A stretch of 64,000 nt of DNA, from positions 1 through 64,000 of the forward strand of contig NZ_JAIPUS010000015.1 of assembly GCF_020055675.1 (NCBI RefSeq), read 5' to 3'. Of the stretch, positions 54,415 to 62,662 are shown one piece after another. Below the pieces are notes generated by a model. The model made no database searches, was not told where the DNA came from, and saw only the letters and a program-made list of their open reading frames with translations. Origin of the DNA: Marivita sp. Its GTDB lineage: Bacteria > Pseudomonadota > Alphaproteobacteria > Rhodobacterales > Rhodobacteraceae. A program made the position numbers and the translations under genes. Every line of letters starts with the position of its first letter. Positions within the stretch are counted from its first letter, which is position 1.

Positions 54415-55539
54415 ATGGCATTGCTCGACACTGTCGATCCGACCGGACTTGAAGAATTTTCAGTCGTCTTCACGGACCGCTCGCTCAACCACATGTCACA
54501 TGCGTTCCGCACCGTGATGACCGACATCTCCACGATGCTGAAAACCGTCTACAATGCCGACGCGGCGGTGATTGTCCCGGGCGGCGGCAGCTACGGCATG
54601 GAGGCGGTTGCCCGTCAGTTCGGCCAGGGCGCGCACAGTCTCATCATCCGCAACGGCTGGTTTTCCTATCGCTGGACCCAGATTTTCGAGGCGGGTGGCT
54701 TTGGCGGTGACACCACGGTGATGAAGGCGCGCCAGACCGGAAACGGCGTTTTCGCGCCATTCGCCCCGGCCCCGATCAATGAAGTGACGGCCCGCATCCG
54801 CGAAGAAAAACCCGATATCGTCTTCGCGCCGCATGTGGAAACCAGCGCGGGCATCATCCTGCCGGACGATTACATCACCGCGCTGGCGGCCGCCGCGCAT
54901 GAGGTTGGCGCGATCATGGTGCTCGACTGTATCGCCTCTGGCTGTGCCTGGGTCGACATGAAGGCCACCGGCGTCGATGTCCTGATTTCCGCGCCCCAAA
55001 AGGGCTGGTCGGCGACGCCATGCGCCGGGCTGGTGATGCTGTCGGACCGCGCGATCGCACGGATGGAGCAAACCACCTCCAACAGCTTCGCCACGGACCT
55101 CAAGAAATGGCACCAGATCATGCAGGCCTATGAAAGCGGCGGCCATGCCTATCACGCGACCATGCCCACCGACGGGCTGCGCGCGTTCCGCGACACGATG
55201 CTGGAAACCCGCGACTACGGTTTCGAAAAACTGAAAGAGGCACAATGGGAGCTCGGCACCCGCGTGCGCGCCCATCTCGCTGAAAAAGATGTCCACTCTG
55301 TGGCCGCCGAAGGCTACGGTGCCCCGGGGGTTGTTGTCAGCTACACCAATGACCCCGAGATCCAGTCGGGCCGCGCCTTTGCCGCCCGTGGCATGCAGAT
55401 CGCCGCAGGTGTGCCGCTGCAATGCGACGAGCCACCGGAATTCAGCACCTTCCGCCTCGGGCTCTTTGGCCTCGACAAGCTCTATGACGTCGATGGCACG
55501 ATGCGCCGTCTTGGCACGGTGCTGGACGACGTCCTTTAA
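54415..55539 (+). CDS. Class V aminotransferase (serine/alanine/aspartate-glyoxylate type)
   Basis: A 374-residue PLP enzyme of fold type I. The conserved PLP lysine is in SAPQKGWSATPCAG (near residue 196), the phosphate-binding loop region is PGGGSYGMEAVARQ, and the Asp contacting the pyridine nitrogen is in MVLDCIASGCAW. This group includes serine-glyoxylate, alanine-glyoxylate and aspartate-glyoxylate transaminases; the amino donor is not decided here. ATG at 54415 follows AGGAG. It lies directly downstream of two Lrp-type regulators, suggesting amino-acid-responsive control. Confidence 0.88.
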   Translation: MALLDTVDPTGLEEFSVVFTDRSLNHMSHAFRTVMTDISTMLKTVYNADAAVIVPGGGSYGMEAVARQFGQGAHSLIIRNGWFSYRWTQIFEAGGFGGDTTVMKARQTGNGVFAPFAPAPINEVTARIREEKPDIVFAPHVETSAGIILPDDYITALAAAAHEVGAIMVLDCIASGCAWVDMKATGVDVLISAPQKGWSATPCAGLVMLSDRAIARMEQTTSNSFATDLKKWHQIMQAYESGGHAYHATMPTDGLRAFRDTMLETRDYGFEKLKEAQWELGTRVRAHLAEKDVHSVAAEGYGAPGVVVSYTNDPEIQSGRAFAARGMQIAAGVPLQCDEPPEFSTFRLGLFGLDKLYDVDGTMRRLGTVLDDVL

Positions 55540-55634
55540 GCAACACCGCCACACAGGATGAGCCGGGGCCCGGATGGGCGGATCACACCGCCCACGCCGA
55601 TCCTGCCGGGACGGTCACCCGGCCCGGCGGCGCA

Positions 55635-56267
55635 TCATTTGAAGTTCCGGCTGTCCTTGATCTGATCCCAGGCCCAGACCACCAGTTGCAATTGCTCTTC
55701 CTGGCTCCGGTCGCCCCCGTTCATATCCGGGTGGAGCACCTTGATAAGCGCCTTGTAGGTCTTGCGGACCTCGGCCTTGGACCATGTGTCCCTGGCCTCC
55801 AGGATCTCGATCGCGCGCCGTTCGGTCGGGGGAAGACGCTTGGTATGGCCCCCGGACGATCCGCCTTTGCCGGGGTTGCGCGTTGCGTTCTCGCCCAGCA
55901 CTTGATGAGGATCCTCGATCCCCAACCGCGCCCAGGCCTTGGCCTCGGGATCGCGCCAGTCCTTGGTGCGCCGCTCCCAGACCTTGTCGGAACTGCTCTG
56001 TGCATTCAGCTCGGCCTCGGTCTTGCCGTCGAAGAAATTCCACTTGTTGTTGTACTCGCGCACATGCTCTTGGCAGAACCAGTAAAAGTCATCCAGAACG
56101 TCGGGGGCCTTGGGCGCACGGAATTTGCCCGCGTCCTCGCAGCCTTCATGGTCGCAAACACGGGTCGATGTCTCGGACGCGCCGGACATGCCGCGCCGTC
56201 CGCGCGGATTTTTCTTCTTGGCCGACTTGATCGACATATCGAACCCGAATGGATCTGATTTGTTCAT
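55635..56267 (-). CDS. J-domain (DnaJ-like) protein
   Basis: A 210-residue cytosolic protein. The N-terminal half has four Cys/His positions in CDHEGCEDAG and FYWFCQEHVREYN, suggesting a small metal-binding module (about 35-75). The C-terminal J-domain (about 145-210) has RAIEILEARDTWSKAEVRKTYKALIKVLHPDMNGGD with the HPD tripeptide needed to stimulate DnaK. No glycine-rich or zinc-finger region of true DnaJ is present. The start ATG at 56267 follows AAAGGGC; it is divergent from bolA across 74 bp. The cochaperone client is unknown. Confidence 0.9.
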   Translation of the reverse strand: MNKSDPFGFDMSIKSAKKKNPRGRRGMSGASETSTRVCDHEGCEDAGKFRAPKAPDVLDDFYWFCQEHVREYNNKWNFFDGKTEAELNAQSSSDKVWERRTKDWRDPEAKAWARLGIEDPHQVLGENATRNPGKGGSSGGHTKRLPPTERRAIEILEARDTWSKAEVRKTYKALIKVLHPDMNGGDRSQEEQLQLVVWAWDQIKDSRNFK

Positions 56268-56341
56268 AACCTGCCCTTTTCGACTCGGAGGCAACACTCT
56301 AGACCAAAAGACGCCAGAGGTAAGTAGCAGGACACGAAAAA

Positions 56342-56599
56342 ATGACCCGAACCGAACAGATCGAGGCGCGACTGCGCGACGCACTCGCGCCACGCGAACT
56401 CACGGTGCGCGATGACAGCGAAGCCCATCGCGGCCATGCGGGATTTCAGGAAGGTGGCGAAAGCCACTTCCACGTGATCATCCGCTCTGACGCCTTCGCG
56501 GGCGAATCCCGTATCGCGCGGCACCGTATGGTGCACAAGGCGCTTGGTCCCGAACTGGTTGCCAAGATTCACGCTCTGTCGATGAAACTTTCGGAGTAG
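56342..56599 (+). CDS. BolA family protein
   Basis: An 85-residue BolA-fold protein. These bind a [2Fe-2S] cluster with monothiol glutaredoxins and influence iron and cell-shape regulation. SHFHVIIRSDAFAGESRIARHRMVHKAL (two adjoining parts) contains the conserved His and the FxGxxxxxRHR pattern, followed by KIHALSMKL. ATG at 56342. The neighbouring genes (J-domain protein, DUF4177) are a common Rhodobacterales context; a glutaredoxin is not in the window. Confidence 0.94.
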   Translation: MTRTEQIEARLRDALAPRELTVRDDSEAHRGHAGFQEGGESHFHVIIRSDAFAGESRIARHRMVHKALGPELVAKIHALSMKLSE

Positions 56600-56624
56600 C
56601 GCAGACATCCACCCGGCTGCGCCA

Positions 56625-57131
56625 TCACGCAGGCCGGGTCTCTTCGCTGCCTTCTTCGAACTCTATCTCGCGCGCCGTGGTGTCGGCTTCGGCAGCGGGG
56701 GTATCCGCCGTGCCTCCGATGTCCGCAGTATCGCCATGGGCGGGCTCGGGACCCGGGGCCTCGGGCGCGCGGGACACGACCACCGGCGCCACAGGGGGCA
56801 CGGCCGGCGGCTTCGGGGCAGGCGGTGATGCCATCACCGGTGGTATCGGGCCGGTCAGCACCTGTGACACATCGTCCTGGGTGTCATCGGCAATGGCCCG
56901 GCGGAACACCAGGAGGGTCCGCCAATGCGTCACCGAGCCGGTCAAGCCCTGGCGCTCTTGCGAGGGCAACACATCCGAGCGCAGGTATTCCCAACCGTCG
57001 GCCGCCAGCCTGTTGATCGCCTTTTCAACCCCGAGGGCAAACCGGGCCTCCGGGGCCTTGACGCCCTTGGCCTTGACCCCTTTTTCCGGGGCGGGAATGA
57101 CTTTGTACTCAAACACTTTGGATCTCCGCAT
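56625..57131 (-). CDS. DUF4177 domain protein with long Pro/Ala-rich tail
   Basis: 168 residues. The N-terminal DUF4177-type domain (about 1-80; FEYKVIPAPEKGVKAKGVK, INRLAADGWEYLRSDVLP, THWRTLLVFRR) is followed by a disordered Pro/Ala/Asp/Glu-rich tail (about 85-168) with PPAPKPPAVPPVAPVV. The role is unknown. I use ATG at 57131; a GTG at 57116 giving FEYKV is equally plausible because GGAG lies 8 bases before it. The tail is low complexity and may vary among strains. Confidence 0.75.
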   Translation of the reverse strand: MRRSKVFEYKVIPAPEKGVKAKGVKAPEARFALGVEKAINRLAADGWEYLRSDVLPSQERQGLTGSVTHWRTLLVFRRAIADDTQDDVSQVLTGPIPPVMASPPAPKPPAVPPVAPVVVSRAPEAPGPEPAHGDTADIGGTADTPAAEADTTAREIEFEEGSEETRPA

Positions 57132-57241
57132 TGATCCGGTCCTCATACCCAAGCGCACGCCCCGAGACCAGCCCCATGGGCCGCTTGGCCTCAGGCTCCT
57201 GGGTGGAAACGGCCCCTGTCAGGTCAGGGGTCCACGACGCC

Positions 57242-57283
57242 CCGGACCCGTACGCTTCGCCCTTGGCCGCCGTACGGGTCCGG
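57242..57283. repeat. Long-stem hairpin between gatB and the DUF4177 gene
   Basis: A perfect 13-bp inverted repeat (CCGGACCCGTACG with CGTACGGGTCCGG) around a 16-base loop. It sits in the 290-bp gap downstream of gatB; no gene is seen in this gap. Imperfect copies of the CCGTACG element recur at 57361-57380. Confidence 0.6.
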
Positions 57284-57307
57284 CATGCAGACCGCCGCAA
57301 ATGTACA

Positions 57308-57332
57308 AAACGGGGCCATGAGCCCCGTTTTA
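57308..57332 (-). terminator. Stem-loop terminator for gatB, possibly bidirectional
   Basis: A 10-bp stem (AAAACGGGGC with GCCCCGTTTT) and a 5-base loop, about 90 bp after the gatB stop. The AAAA/TTTT ends make U-tracts available in both directions, so it can work as an intrinsic terminator for either strand. Confidence 0.75.
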
Positions 57333-57421
57333 TCCCCGATCTGCCCCTTTGAAGCGGACGCGCCGTACGCTTCAACCGTACAAGAGCGGTCCGACAGGCC
57401 GAAAATCCGCCGCAGGCCCGA

Positions 57422-58936
57422 TCACAGCCCCAGCTTTGCCGTCACGATCTGGTTGACTGCCGCCGGGTTGGCCTTGCCGCCTGTGGCCTTCATCACCTGG
57501 CCCACGAACCAACCCGCAAGCTTCGGGTTTTGCTGGGCTTTTTCCACCTGCGCCGGGTTCGCGGCCATGATCTCGTCGACCGCTTTCTCGATCGCGCCGG
57601 TATCGGTGACCTGCTTCATCCCGCGATCCTCGACAATCTGCGCCGGATCGCCGCCTTCGGTGTAGACGATCTCGAACAGGTCCTTGGCGATCTTGCCCGA
57701 GATCTCGCCCTTCTTGATAAGTTGAATGATTCCAGCCAATTGTGTCGGATTGACCGGGCTGTCAGCGATCTCGTGATCCTCTTTCTTGAGCCGCCCGAAC
57801 AGTTCGTTGATCACCCAGTTCGCCGCCAGCTTGCCATCGCCGCAACCCGCGACGACCTCTTCGAAGTAGCCCGCATTCGCGGTATCTGCGGTCAGAACGT
57901 CTGCATCGTATTCCGACAGGCCGAACGCCTTGACAAAGCGCGCTTTTTTCTCGTCCGGCAGCTCGGGCAACGCGGCCGCGATCCCGTCGACCCAGGCCTG
58001 TTCGATCTCCAGTGGCAGCAGGTCGGGGCAGGGGAAGTAGCGATAATCATGCGCCTCTTCCTTGGACCGCATCGACCGGGTTTCATTTTTGTCGGGATCG
58101 TAAAGCCTTGTTTCCTGGTCAATTTTTCCGCCCGCTTCCAGAATGCCGATCTGCCGGCGGGCCTCGTGATCGATGGCCATCTGGATGAACCGCATGGAGT
58201 TCATGTTCTTGATCTCGCAGCGTGTGCCGAGATGGGAAAAATCCTGCGTTTCCTGATACTTCTCGTATTGACCGGGGCGGCAGACCGACACGTTCACATC
58301 CGCGCGCAGGTTGCCGTTTTGCATGTTGCCATCGCAGGTGCCGAGATATCGCAGGATCTGGCGCAGCTTGACCACATAGGCCGCCGCTTCCTCGGGTCCG
58401 CGAATGTCGGGACGGCTGACGATCTCCATCAGCGCGACGCCCGTGCGGTTCAGATCGACAAAGGACATGGTGGGGTCCATGTCGTGGATAGATTTGCCGG
58501 CGTCCTGTTCGATGTGGATGCGCTCGATCCGCACGCGGCGTGCGATGCCGGGTTCCATGTCGACGATCACCTCGCCTTCGCCCACGATCGGATGATAGAG
58601 TTGGCTGATCTGGTAACCCTGCGGCAAGTCTGGGTAAAAATAGTTCTTGCGGTCAAACGCCGATTTCAGGTTGATCCGGGCTTTGAGGCCAAGCCCGGTG
58701 CGCACCGCCTGCTCGACGCAAAATTCATTGATGACCGGCAACATTCCCGGCATCGCCGCATCGACGAAGGATACGTTGGAATTCGGCTCGGCCCCGAATT
58801 GGGTCGACGCGCCGGAAAAGAGCTTGGCCCTGGAAGCGATCTGGGCGTGAACTTCCATCCCGATGACCAACTCCCAATCGTGTTTTGCGCCGGCAATCAC
58901 CTTGGGTTTCGGAGCTTCGAACGACAGGTCCAACAT
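57422..58936 (-). CDS. gatB: Aspartyl/glutamyl-tRNA(Asn/Gln) amidotransferase subunit B
   Basis: Part of GatCAB, which converts misacylated Glu-tRNA(Gln) and Asp-tRNA(Asn). The 504 residues have the kinase-like cradle domain ([64 protein letters not shown]) and a C-terminal YqeY-like tRNA-binding domain (about 360-504). ATG at 58936 gives [12 protein letters not shown]. gatA and gatC are not adjacent within this window. Confidence 0.97.
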   Translation of the reverse strand: MLDLSFEAPKPKVIAGAKHDWELVIGMEVHAQIASRAKLFSGASTQFGAEPNSNVSFVDAAMPGMLPVINEFCVEQAVRTGLGLKARINLKSAFDRKNYFYPDLPQGYQISQLYHPIVGEGEVIVDMEPGIARRVRIERIHIEQDAGKSIHDMDPTMSFVDLNRTGVALMEIVSRPDIRGPEEAAAYVVKLRQILRYLGTCDGNMQNGNLRADVNVSVCRPGQYEKYQETQDFSHLGTRCEIKNMNSMRFIQMAIDHEARRQIGILEAGGKIDQETRLYDPDKNETRSMRSKEEAHDYRYFPCPDLLPLEIEQAWVDGIAAALPELPDEKKARFVKAFGLSEYDADVLTADTANAGYFEEVVAGCGDGKLAANWVINELFGRLKKEDHEIADSPVNPTQLAGIIQLIKKGEISGKIAKDLFEIVYTEGGDPAQIVEDRGMKQVTDTGAIEKAVDEIMAANPAQVEKAQQNPKLAGWFVGQVMKATGGKANPAAVNQIVTAKLGL

Positions 58937-59019
58937 GGCAGATCCTCTTGGCATGAACGCGATGTGGCATACGCCAGAGGGGGGCAGGGGGCAAGAGGCG
59001 CGGGCGTGGTTTCCGCGGC

Positions 59020-60222
59020 TCAGGTGTCGGGCAGGTCGGGCCGCGTTTTGGGGGGCAATCCGCGGGCATGCCGATCCAGCGCCGCGGCTGCGCGCTGGCG
59101 GCCTTTTGCCAGCTTGTCGTGGTCCTCAAGCTGCGTTGCCCAGACGCCTTTGGCCGCATACCAGACGCGCGGATGTATCTCGCGCAGATGCTCTGCCACG
59201 ATCCAGTCGAAACTCTCGGAAATCCGGGCCCGCGCCACCGTGTTCACGCCCTCCGGATCAAGCGTGGTGCCTGTGTAGGCTGCCAGGACATTTGCCGTGT
59301 GCTGATCGGTCTGCCGGTCCAGAATATCGCGCAGGCCATTGCAGAAAAGGTCCGGGTCGAGCAGGGCAAAGCTCTCTGGGTCGACATGCAGCGCATCGAG
59401 ATATGTCCAGGTATAGCCGCCATACCCCCAGATGTCCGAGGTTCGGTCCATCGTGCGCCGGGCCTCGTAATCCAGTCGGGGATAGCTTCCGAACCAGCGC
59501 GGCAGCATGTGATTGCCCAATGCGCGCAGGTATTTCGCTATGCCCGGCGCCAGGTCGATCAGATCCTCGTAATCGTCACTGGCGCGGCTTTTGGGGCGCG
59601 TTTCGGCAGTAAGCAGCGCGCAACGAGCGGCAGCGAGCATCGGGGAATCCAGCTCAAAGGGATCATAGCTGTCGATCAGCGTGGCGGCCTGCTTGAAATG
59701 CCGGAAGAACGCGGCCCGGTGGGAGGCGGAAATATCCTGTTGCCAGCCCTCTCCGCGCCAACCCCAGCCAATGTCGATATGGGCCATCGCCACCACATAG
59801 GCCACGCCGTAGTCGTTTTCGGTCTCGTCCAGCACCAGTGTCATGTCGTTCATGATCGACGCTGCTGCGAGTTCATCGCCCAGCGTGACGGCGCGGGTTG
59901 CCGCTGTCACCGCATCCGCGCGCGCGCCTTCGGCGAGGATCTCGGCTTCGGGGACACCGCTGGGTGTGGTGGCGCGTTCGGAATCCGCAGCGCGGATGCG
60001 GTCGGCCAGGGTGCCCCAGGCATCCTGCCGTGCAAGGTAGAGTCCTGTTTCAAACAGCGCATGCTGCAACTGTTCTTCCGCGCTCGTGTCCGTGAATGGC
60101 AGGTATAGCTTTGGTTGCGATTGCATGGCGTCGATATTCAGAACCGCGACGGCCTTGATCGGGGCCTCGGCCGTCCTGCGGGATTTGCGTATCAAGGAGG
60201 AAAGACTGTCCAGAACGGGCAT
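59020..60222 (-). CDS. Hypothetical protein, unknown function
   Basis: A 400-residue soluble protein that I do not recognise. It has no signal peptide or membrane helix. It is rich in Ala, Trp and acidic residues and predicted mostly helical: a segment with [26 protein letters not shown], then [46 protein letters not shown] and [21 protein letters not shown] Lys/Arg-rich end precedes the stop. ATG at 60222 follows AAAGGCG. The neighbours (gatB, lytic transglycosylase) give no functional clue. The dense, regular codon use supports a real gene. Confidence 0.75.
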   Translation of the reverse strand: MPVLDSLSSLIRKSRRTAEAPIKAVAVLNIDAMQSQPKLYLPFTDTSAEEQLQHALFETGLYLARQDAWGTLADRIRAADSERATTPSGVPEAEILAEGARADAVTAATRAVTLGDELAAASIMNDMTLVLDETENDYGVAYVVAMAHIDIGWGWRGEGWQQDISASHRAAFFRHFKQAATLIDSYDPFELDSPMLAAARCALLTAETRPKSRASDDYEDLIDLAPGIAKYLRALGNHMLPRWFGSYPRLDYEARRTMDRTSDIWGYGGYTWTYLDALHVDPESFALLDPDLFCNGLRDILDRQTDQHTANVLAAYTGTTLDPEGVNTVARARISESFDWIVAEHLREIHPRVWYAAKGVWATQLEDHDKLAKGRQRAAAALDRHARGLPPKTRPDLPDT

Positions 60223-60461
60223 TGGTTCGCCTTTGGGGTTGAACTGTTTCGGGACTGCGAGAAATCGATAAGCCCGTCTTTTATTCCCCAAGAACGTGAC
60301 GCAATTCGGGCGGCAAGACGATTTCGTCACGGTAATCCGCGGGCATCGGCAACCGCCCGGATTCACCTGCTGTCGCCATCGCCGGGGCGGGCGGGAAATC
60401 GCGCGTGGGTCGACCCGAATGGCACTTTGTCTTGATCCTTATCGAAAAATCGGGGACATCC

Positions 60462-61355
60462 ATGCGAATGTTTCGCCTTGCGATCATAAGCGCGGTCGCC
60501 TGTGTTCTGGGCTTGTCAGAACCGGTGCGCGCCGACTCTGCCACAATCGTTGACGGGCAATTAACCGGCGCGGTCTCGGTGTCATTGCGGCCCGTCGCAC
60601 GCACGTTCACCGTGAAACCTCTGCCCGACATGCGCTGGAGCCATCGGCGAGAGGCCGATCGCTGGTCACGCGCGGCACGTGCGGCGTTGCGCAGCCATGC
60701 AAACGCGCTGCCCCGGATCGTGCCCATGGATATAGATGATTGGTGCCCGGCCTACACCACCAACGACGCAAGCGGCCGCGAGGCGTTCTGGATCGGGTTG
60801 CTGTCGGCGCTGGCCAAGCATGAAAGCACCTTTCGTCCCACAGCCGTCGGCGGAGGCGGCAAGTGGTACGGCTTGATGCAAATCCTGCCGGCCACGGCGC
60901 GCGCGTATGGCTGTCGGGCCACGTCGCGCAGCGCGCTGAAAAGCGGGTCGGCAAACCTGCAATGCGCCTTGCGCATCATGGCGATGACGGTGTCGCGTGA
61001 CAGTGTCGTGTCTCACGGCATGCGCGGGGTGGCCGCGGATTGGGGGCCGTTTCACAGCAGTGCAAAGCGCAACGACATGATGGCCTGGACCCGCGAACAG
61101 CCCTATTGCGCAGGGCTTTCGCGTTCCCTGCGTCCCGTGGCTCGCCCCATTCGGTCGGTTCGGGATGGCGTGGTCTCGTCGCGCAGCGACAGTCAGGCAC
61201 GGCCCACGGGTGAGCGCGACGCATCCAGAAGCGACACGCCTCGATCGGAAAATTCGCCCAGGGCAAGGGTGGCTCGGCGCAACAGTTCGATCCCCTCCTC
61301 TGAATTCTCGGGCAGCGCCTTTGGGGAAATCCGTTCCCCGATGCGAATGCCGTAG
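60462..61355 (+). CDS. Lytic transglycosylase (SLT domain), secreted
   Basis: 297 residues: signal peptide (LAIISAVACVLGLSEPVRA, about 6-24), and an SLT/goose-lysozyme-like domain (about 105-210) with the catalytic Glu in LAKHESTFRPTAVGG and the following WYGLMQILPATARAYGC. It cleaves glycan strands of peptidoglycan to anhydromuropeptides. The C-terminal 55 or so residues are Ser/Arg-rich and low complexity, and their DNA is antisense to the convergent acyltransferase gene (163-bp overlap, 61193-61355). The stop may have drifted into the neighbour. ATG at 60462 follows CGGGGAC. Confidence 0.88.
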   Translation: MRMFRLAIISAVACVLGLSEPVRADSATIVDGQLTGAVSVSLRPVARTFTVKPLPDMRWSHRREADRWSRAARAALRSHANALPRIVPMDIDDWCPAYTTNDASGREAFWIGLLSALAKHESTFRPTAVGGGGKWYGLMQILPATARAYGCRATSRSALKSGSANLQCALRIMAMTVSRDSVVSHGMRGVAADWGPFHSSAKRNDMMAWTREQPYCAGLSRSLRPVARPIRSVRDGVVSSRSDSQARPTGERDASRSDTPRSENSPRARVARRNSSIPSSEFSGSAFGEIRSPMRMP

Positions 61356-62053
61356 GGCTGGCGATACTTGTTCAGCGTTTCGTGGAACAAGGTGATGTCC
61401 CGCAACGTCGGGTGGATCGCATCAAAGATGTAAAACAGCGCCGAGTTGCGCGCCTGCAGGTGGATCGGGATCACCGGCAGGTCAAACTTGCGGGCCAGCA
61501 TCGCCGCAGACGCCATCCAGGGCCGTTCATGCAGCCGCGCCCCGCGCCGCTTGGCGAGACGCCCGGACGGAAAGATCACCCCGAGCCGCCCATCCTTGAC
61601 CGCTTGGCGGGCAAAGACCATCGTGCCGCGCGTCTTCGCGTGGCTCCGCCGATCCTTGCGCCATTCGACAGGCGCGATCATGTCGGTCATCTGCGGCAGC
61701 ACCTTCAGGATGTCGTGATTCGCGAAATAGTAGGTGTCGGCGCGGACCGTCCTCAGGATGGCGTGCAGGATGATGCCGTCGGCGATCCCGGTGGGATGAT
61801 TGGCGACGACCAAAGCCGGGCCATGCCGTGGAATGTTGTCCAGACCGGAGGCCCCCACCTTGTGGGCCAGGCGGTCTGCCATGATATCCATGACTTCGCG
61901 CGAGGGCCGGTCTTGCACCGCTTCGGCCAAGGCCACGGTGCGATCGTAGCCCAACACCGTGTTCAAGGCAGGCCGCGCCAGCGAGGCCGAGAGGGTTGGA
62001 CGAAACAACCAAGGCGCACGGTCCTCGATCAGCGGGTCAATCCGGTCTTTCAT
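61193..62053 (-). CDS. PlsC-type 1-acylglycerol-3-phosphate acyltransferase family protein
   Basis: A 286-residue membrane-associated acyltransferase. The catalytic His motif is VVANHPTGIADGII, with a spacing of five residues between His and Asp as in hemolysin-like/PlsC relatives. The substrate-phosphate motif FPSGRLAKRRG replaces the usual FPEGTRS. PVIPIHLQARNSALF is the family's third block. It likely transfers acyl chains to lysophospholipid or a related acceptor; the exact substrate is unknown. ATG at 62053 follows AGGAGA. The 3' end overlaps the transglycosylase gene on the other strand. Confidence 0.85.
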   Translation of the reverse strand: MKDRIDPLIEDRAPWLFRPTLSASLARPALNTVLGYDRTVALAEAVQDRPSREVMDIMADRLAHKVGASGLDNIPRHGPALVVANHPTGIADGIILHAILRTVRADTYYFANHDILKVLPQMTDMIAPVEWRKDRRSHAKTRGTMVFARQAVKDGRLGVIFPSGRLAKRRGARLHERPWMASAAMLARKFDLPVIPIHLQARNSALFYIFDAIHPTLRDITLFHETLNKYRQPYGIRIGERISPKALPENSEEGIELLRRATLALGEFSDRGVSLLDASRSPVGRA

Positions 62054-62206
62054 GGGCTGTCTCCTGACAGAGGCGCGTGACAATGGCATGACAAGCGCAA
62101 ATCATTCACTTTGGCGAAGCAAGTCGTTTTTCCAAGTCGTCACGATTTGCGCAAAGTCACGCCACTTGTCAAAACGCACTCGAAACGACGATTGTTCCGA
62201 AAAATC

Positions 62207-62662
62207 TCAGAAAAAACTGAAATGATGGCGTTCGTGGCGCATGGCGGCAGCGTCCAGGGCGGTCACAAGGTCGGGGTAGGGCGGCACGACCTCGATCGGC
62301 AGGCGCAGCACCGTTCCATCGACCAGGTGCAGTTTCGTGGACACGGCAAAATCCAGACGCGTGTTGAAATGGACGTGGTCAACATCGGCAACGGCGACCG
62401 TGCCGGACTGGCGGGCGCTCGACCAGGACAGTGTCTGCCCGGTCAAGACGAGGCCCGAGGTGTCGTTGCGCCATGCTTCGATCACGGCCGGGACGGTCAG
62501 GCCGACCATCAGCGCAGGTAGCCACCAGACGGCGTCCAGGCGGAGCCAAAGCACCAAAGCAAAGACCCAGACCAGCGCCACGATGGCACATGCGCGCGGC
62601 CGCCGCGCACTGACCCGGTGGTCGAGAATCGGCGGTCCGCCATCTGTCGCCGGGCTATCCAA
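62207..62662 (-). CDS. Small membrane protein, unknown function
   Basis: 151 residues with two neighbouring hydrophobic helices (ACAIVALVWVFALVLWL and VWWLPALMVGLTVPAVIEAW, about 24-62). A beta-rich soluble C-terminal part follows (GLVLTGQTLSW, TVAVADVDHVHFNTRLDFAVSTKLHL, LRLPIEVVPPYPDLVTALDAAA), reminiscent of bacterial PH-like domains. The start is TTG at 62662, overlapping the pepN 3' end by 8 bp, which suggests translational coupling. Not recognised as a named family. Confidence 0.7.
   Translation of the reverse strand: MDSPATDGGPPILDHRVSARRPRACAIVALVWVFALVLWLRLDAVWWLPALMVGLTVPAVIEAWRNDTSGLVLTGQTLSWSSARQSGTVAVADVDHVHFNTRLDFAVSTKLHLVDGTVLRLPIEVVPPYPDLVTALDAAAMRHERHHFSFF

Noticed and set aside
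57530-59278. A 582-codon plus-strand frame over gatB
   Set aside because: Shadow of gatB; runs through its promoter and into the next gene without domain similarity.
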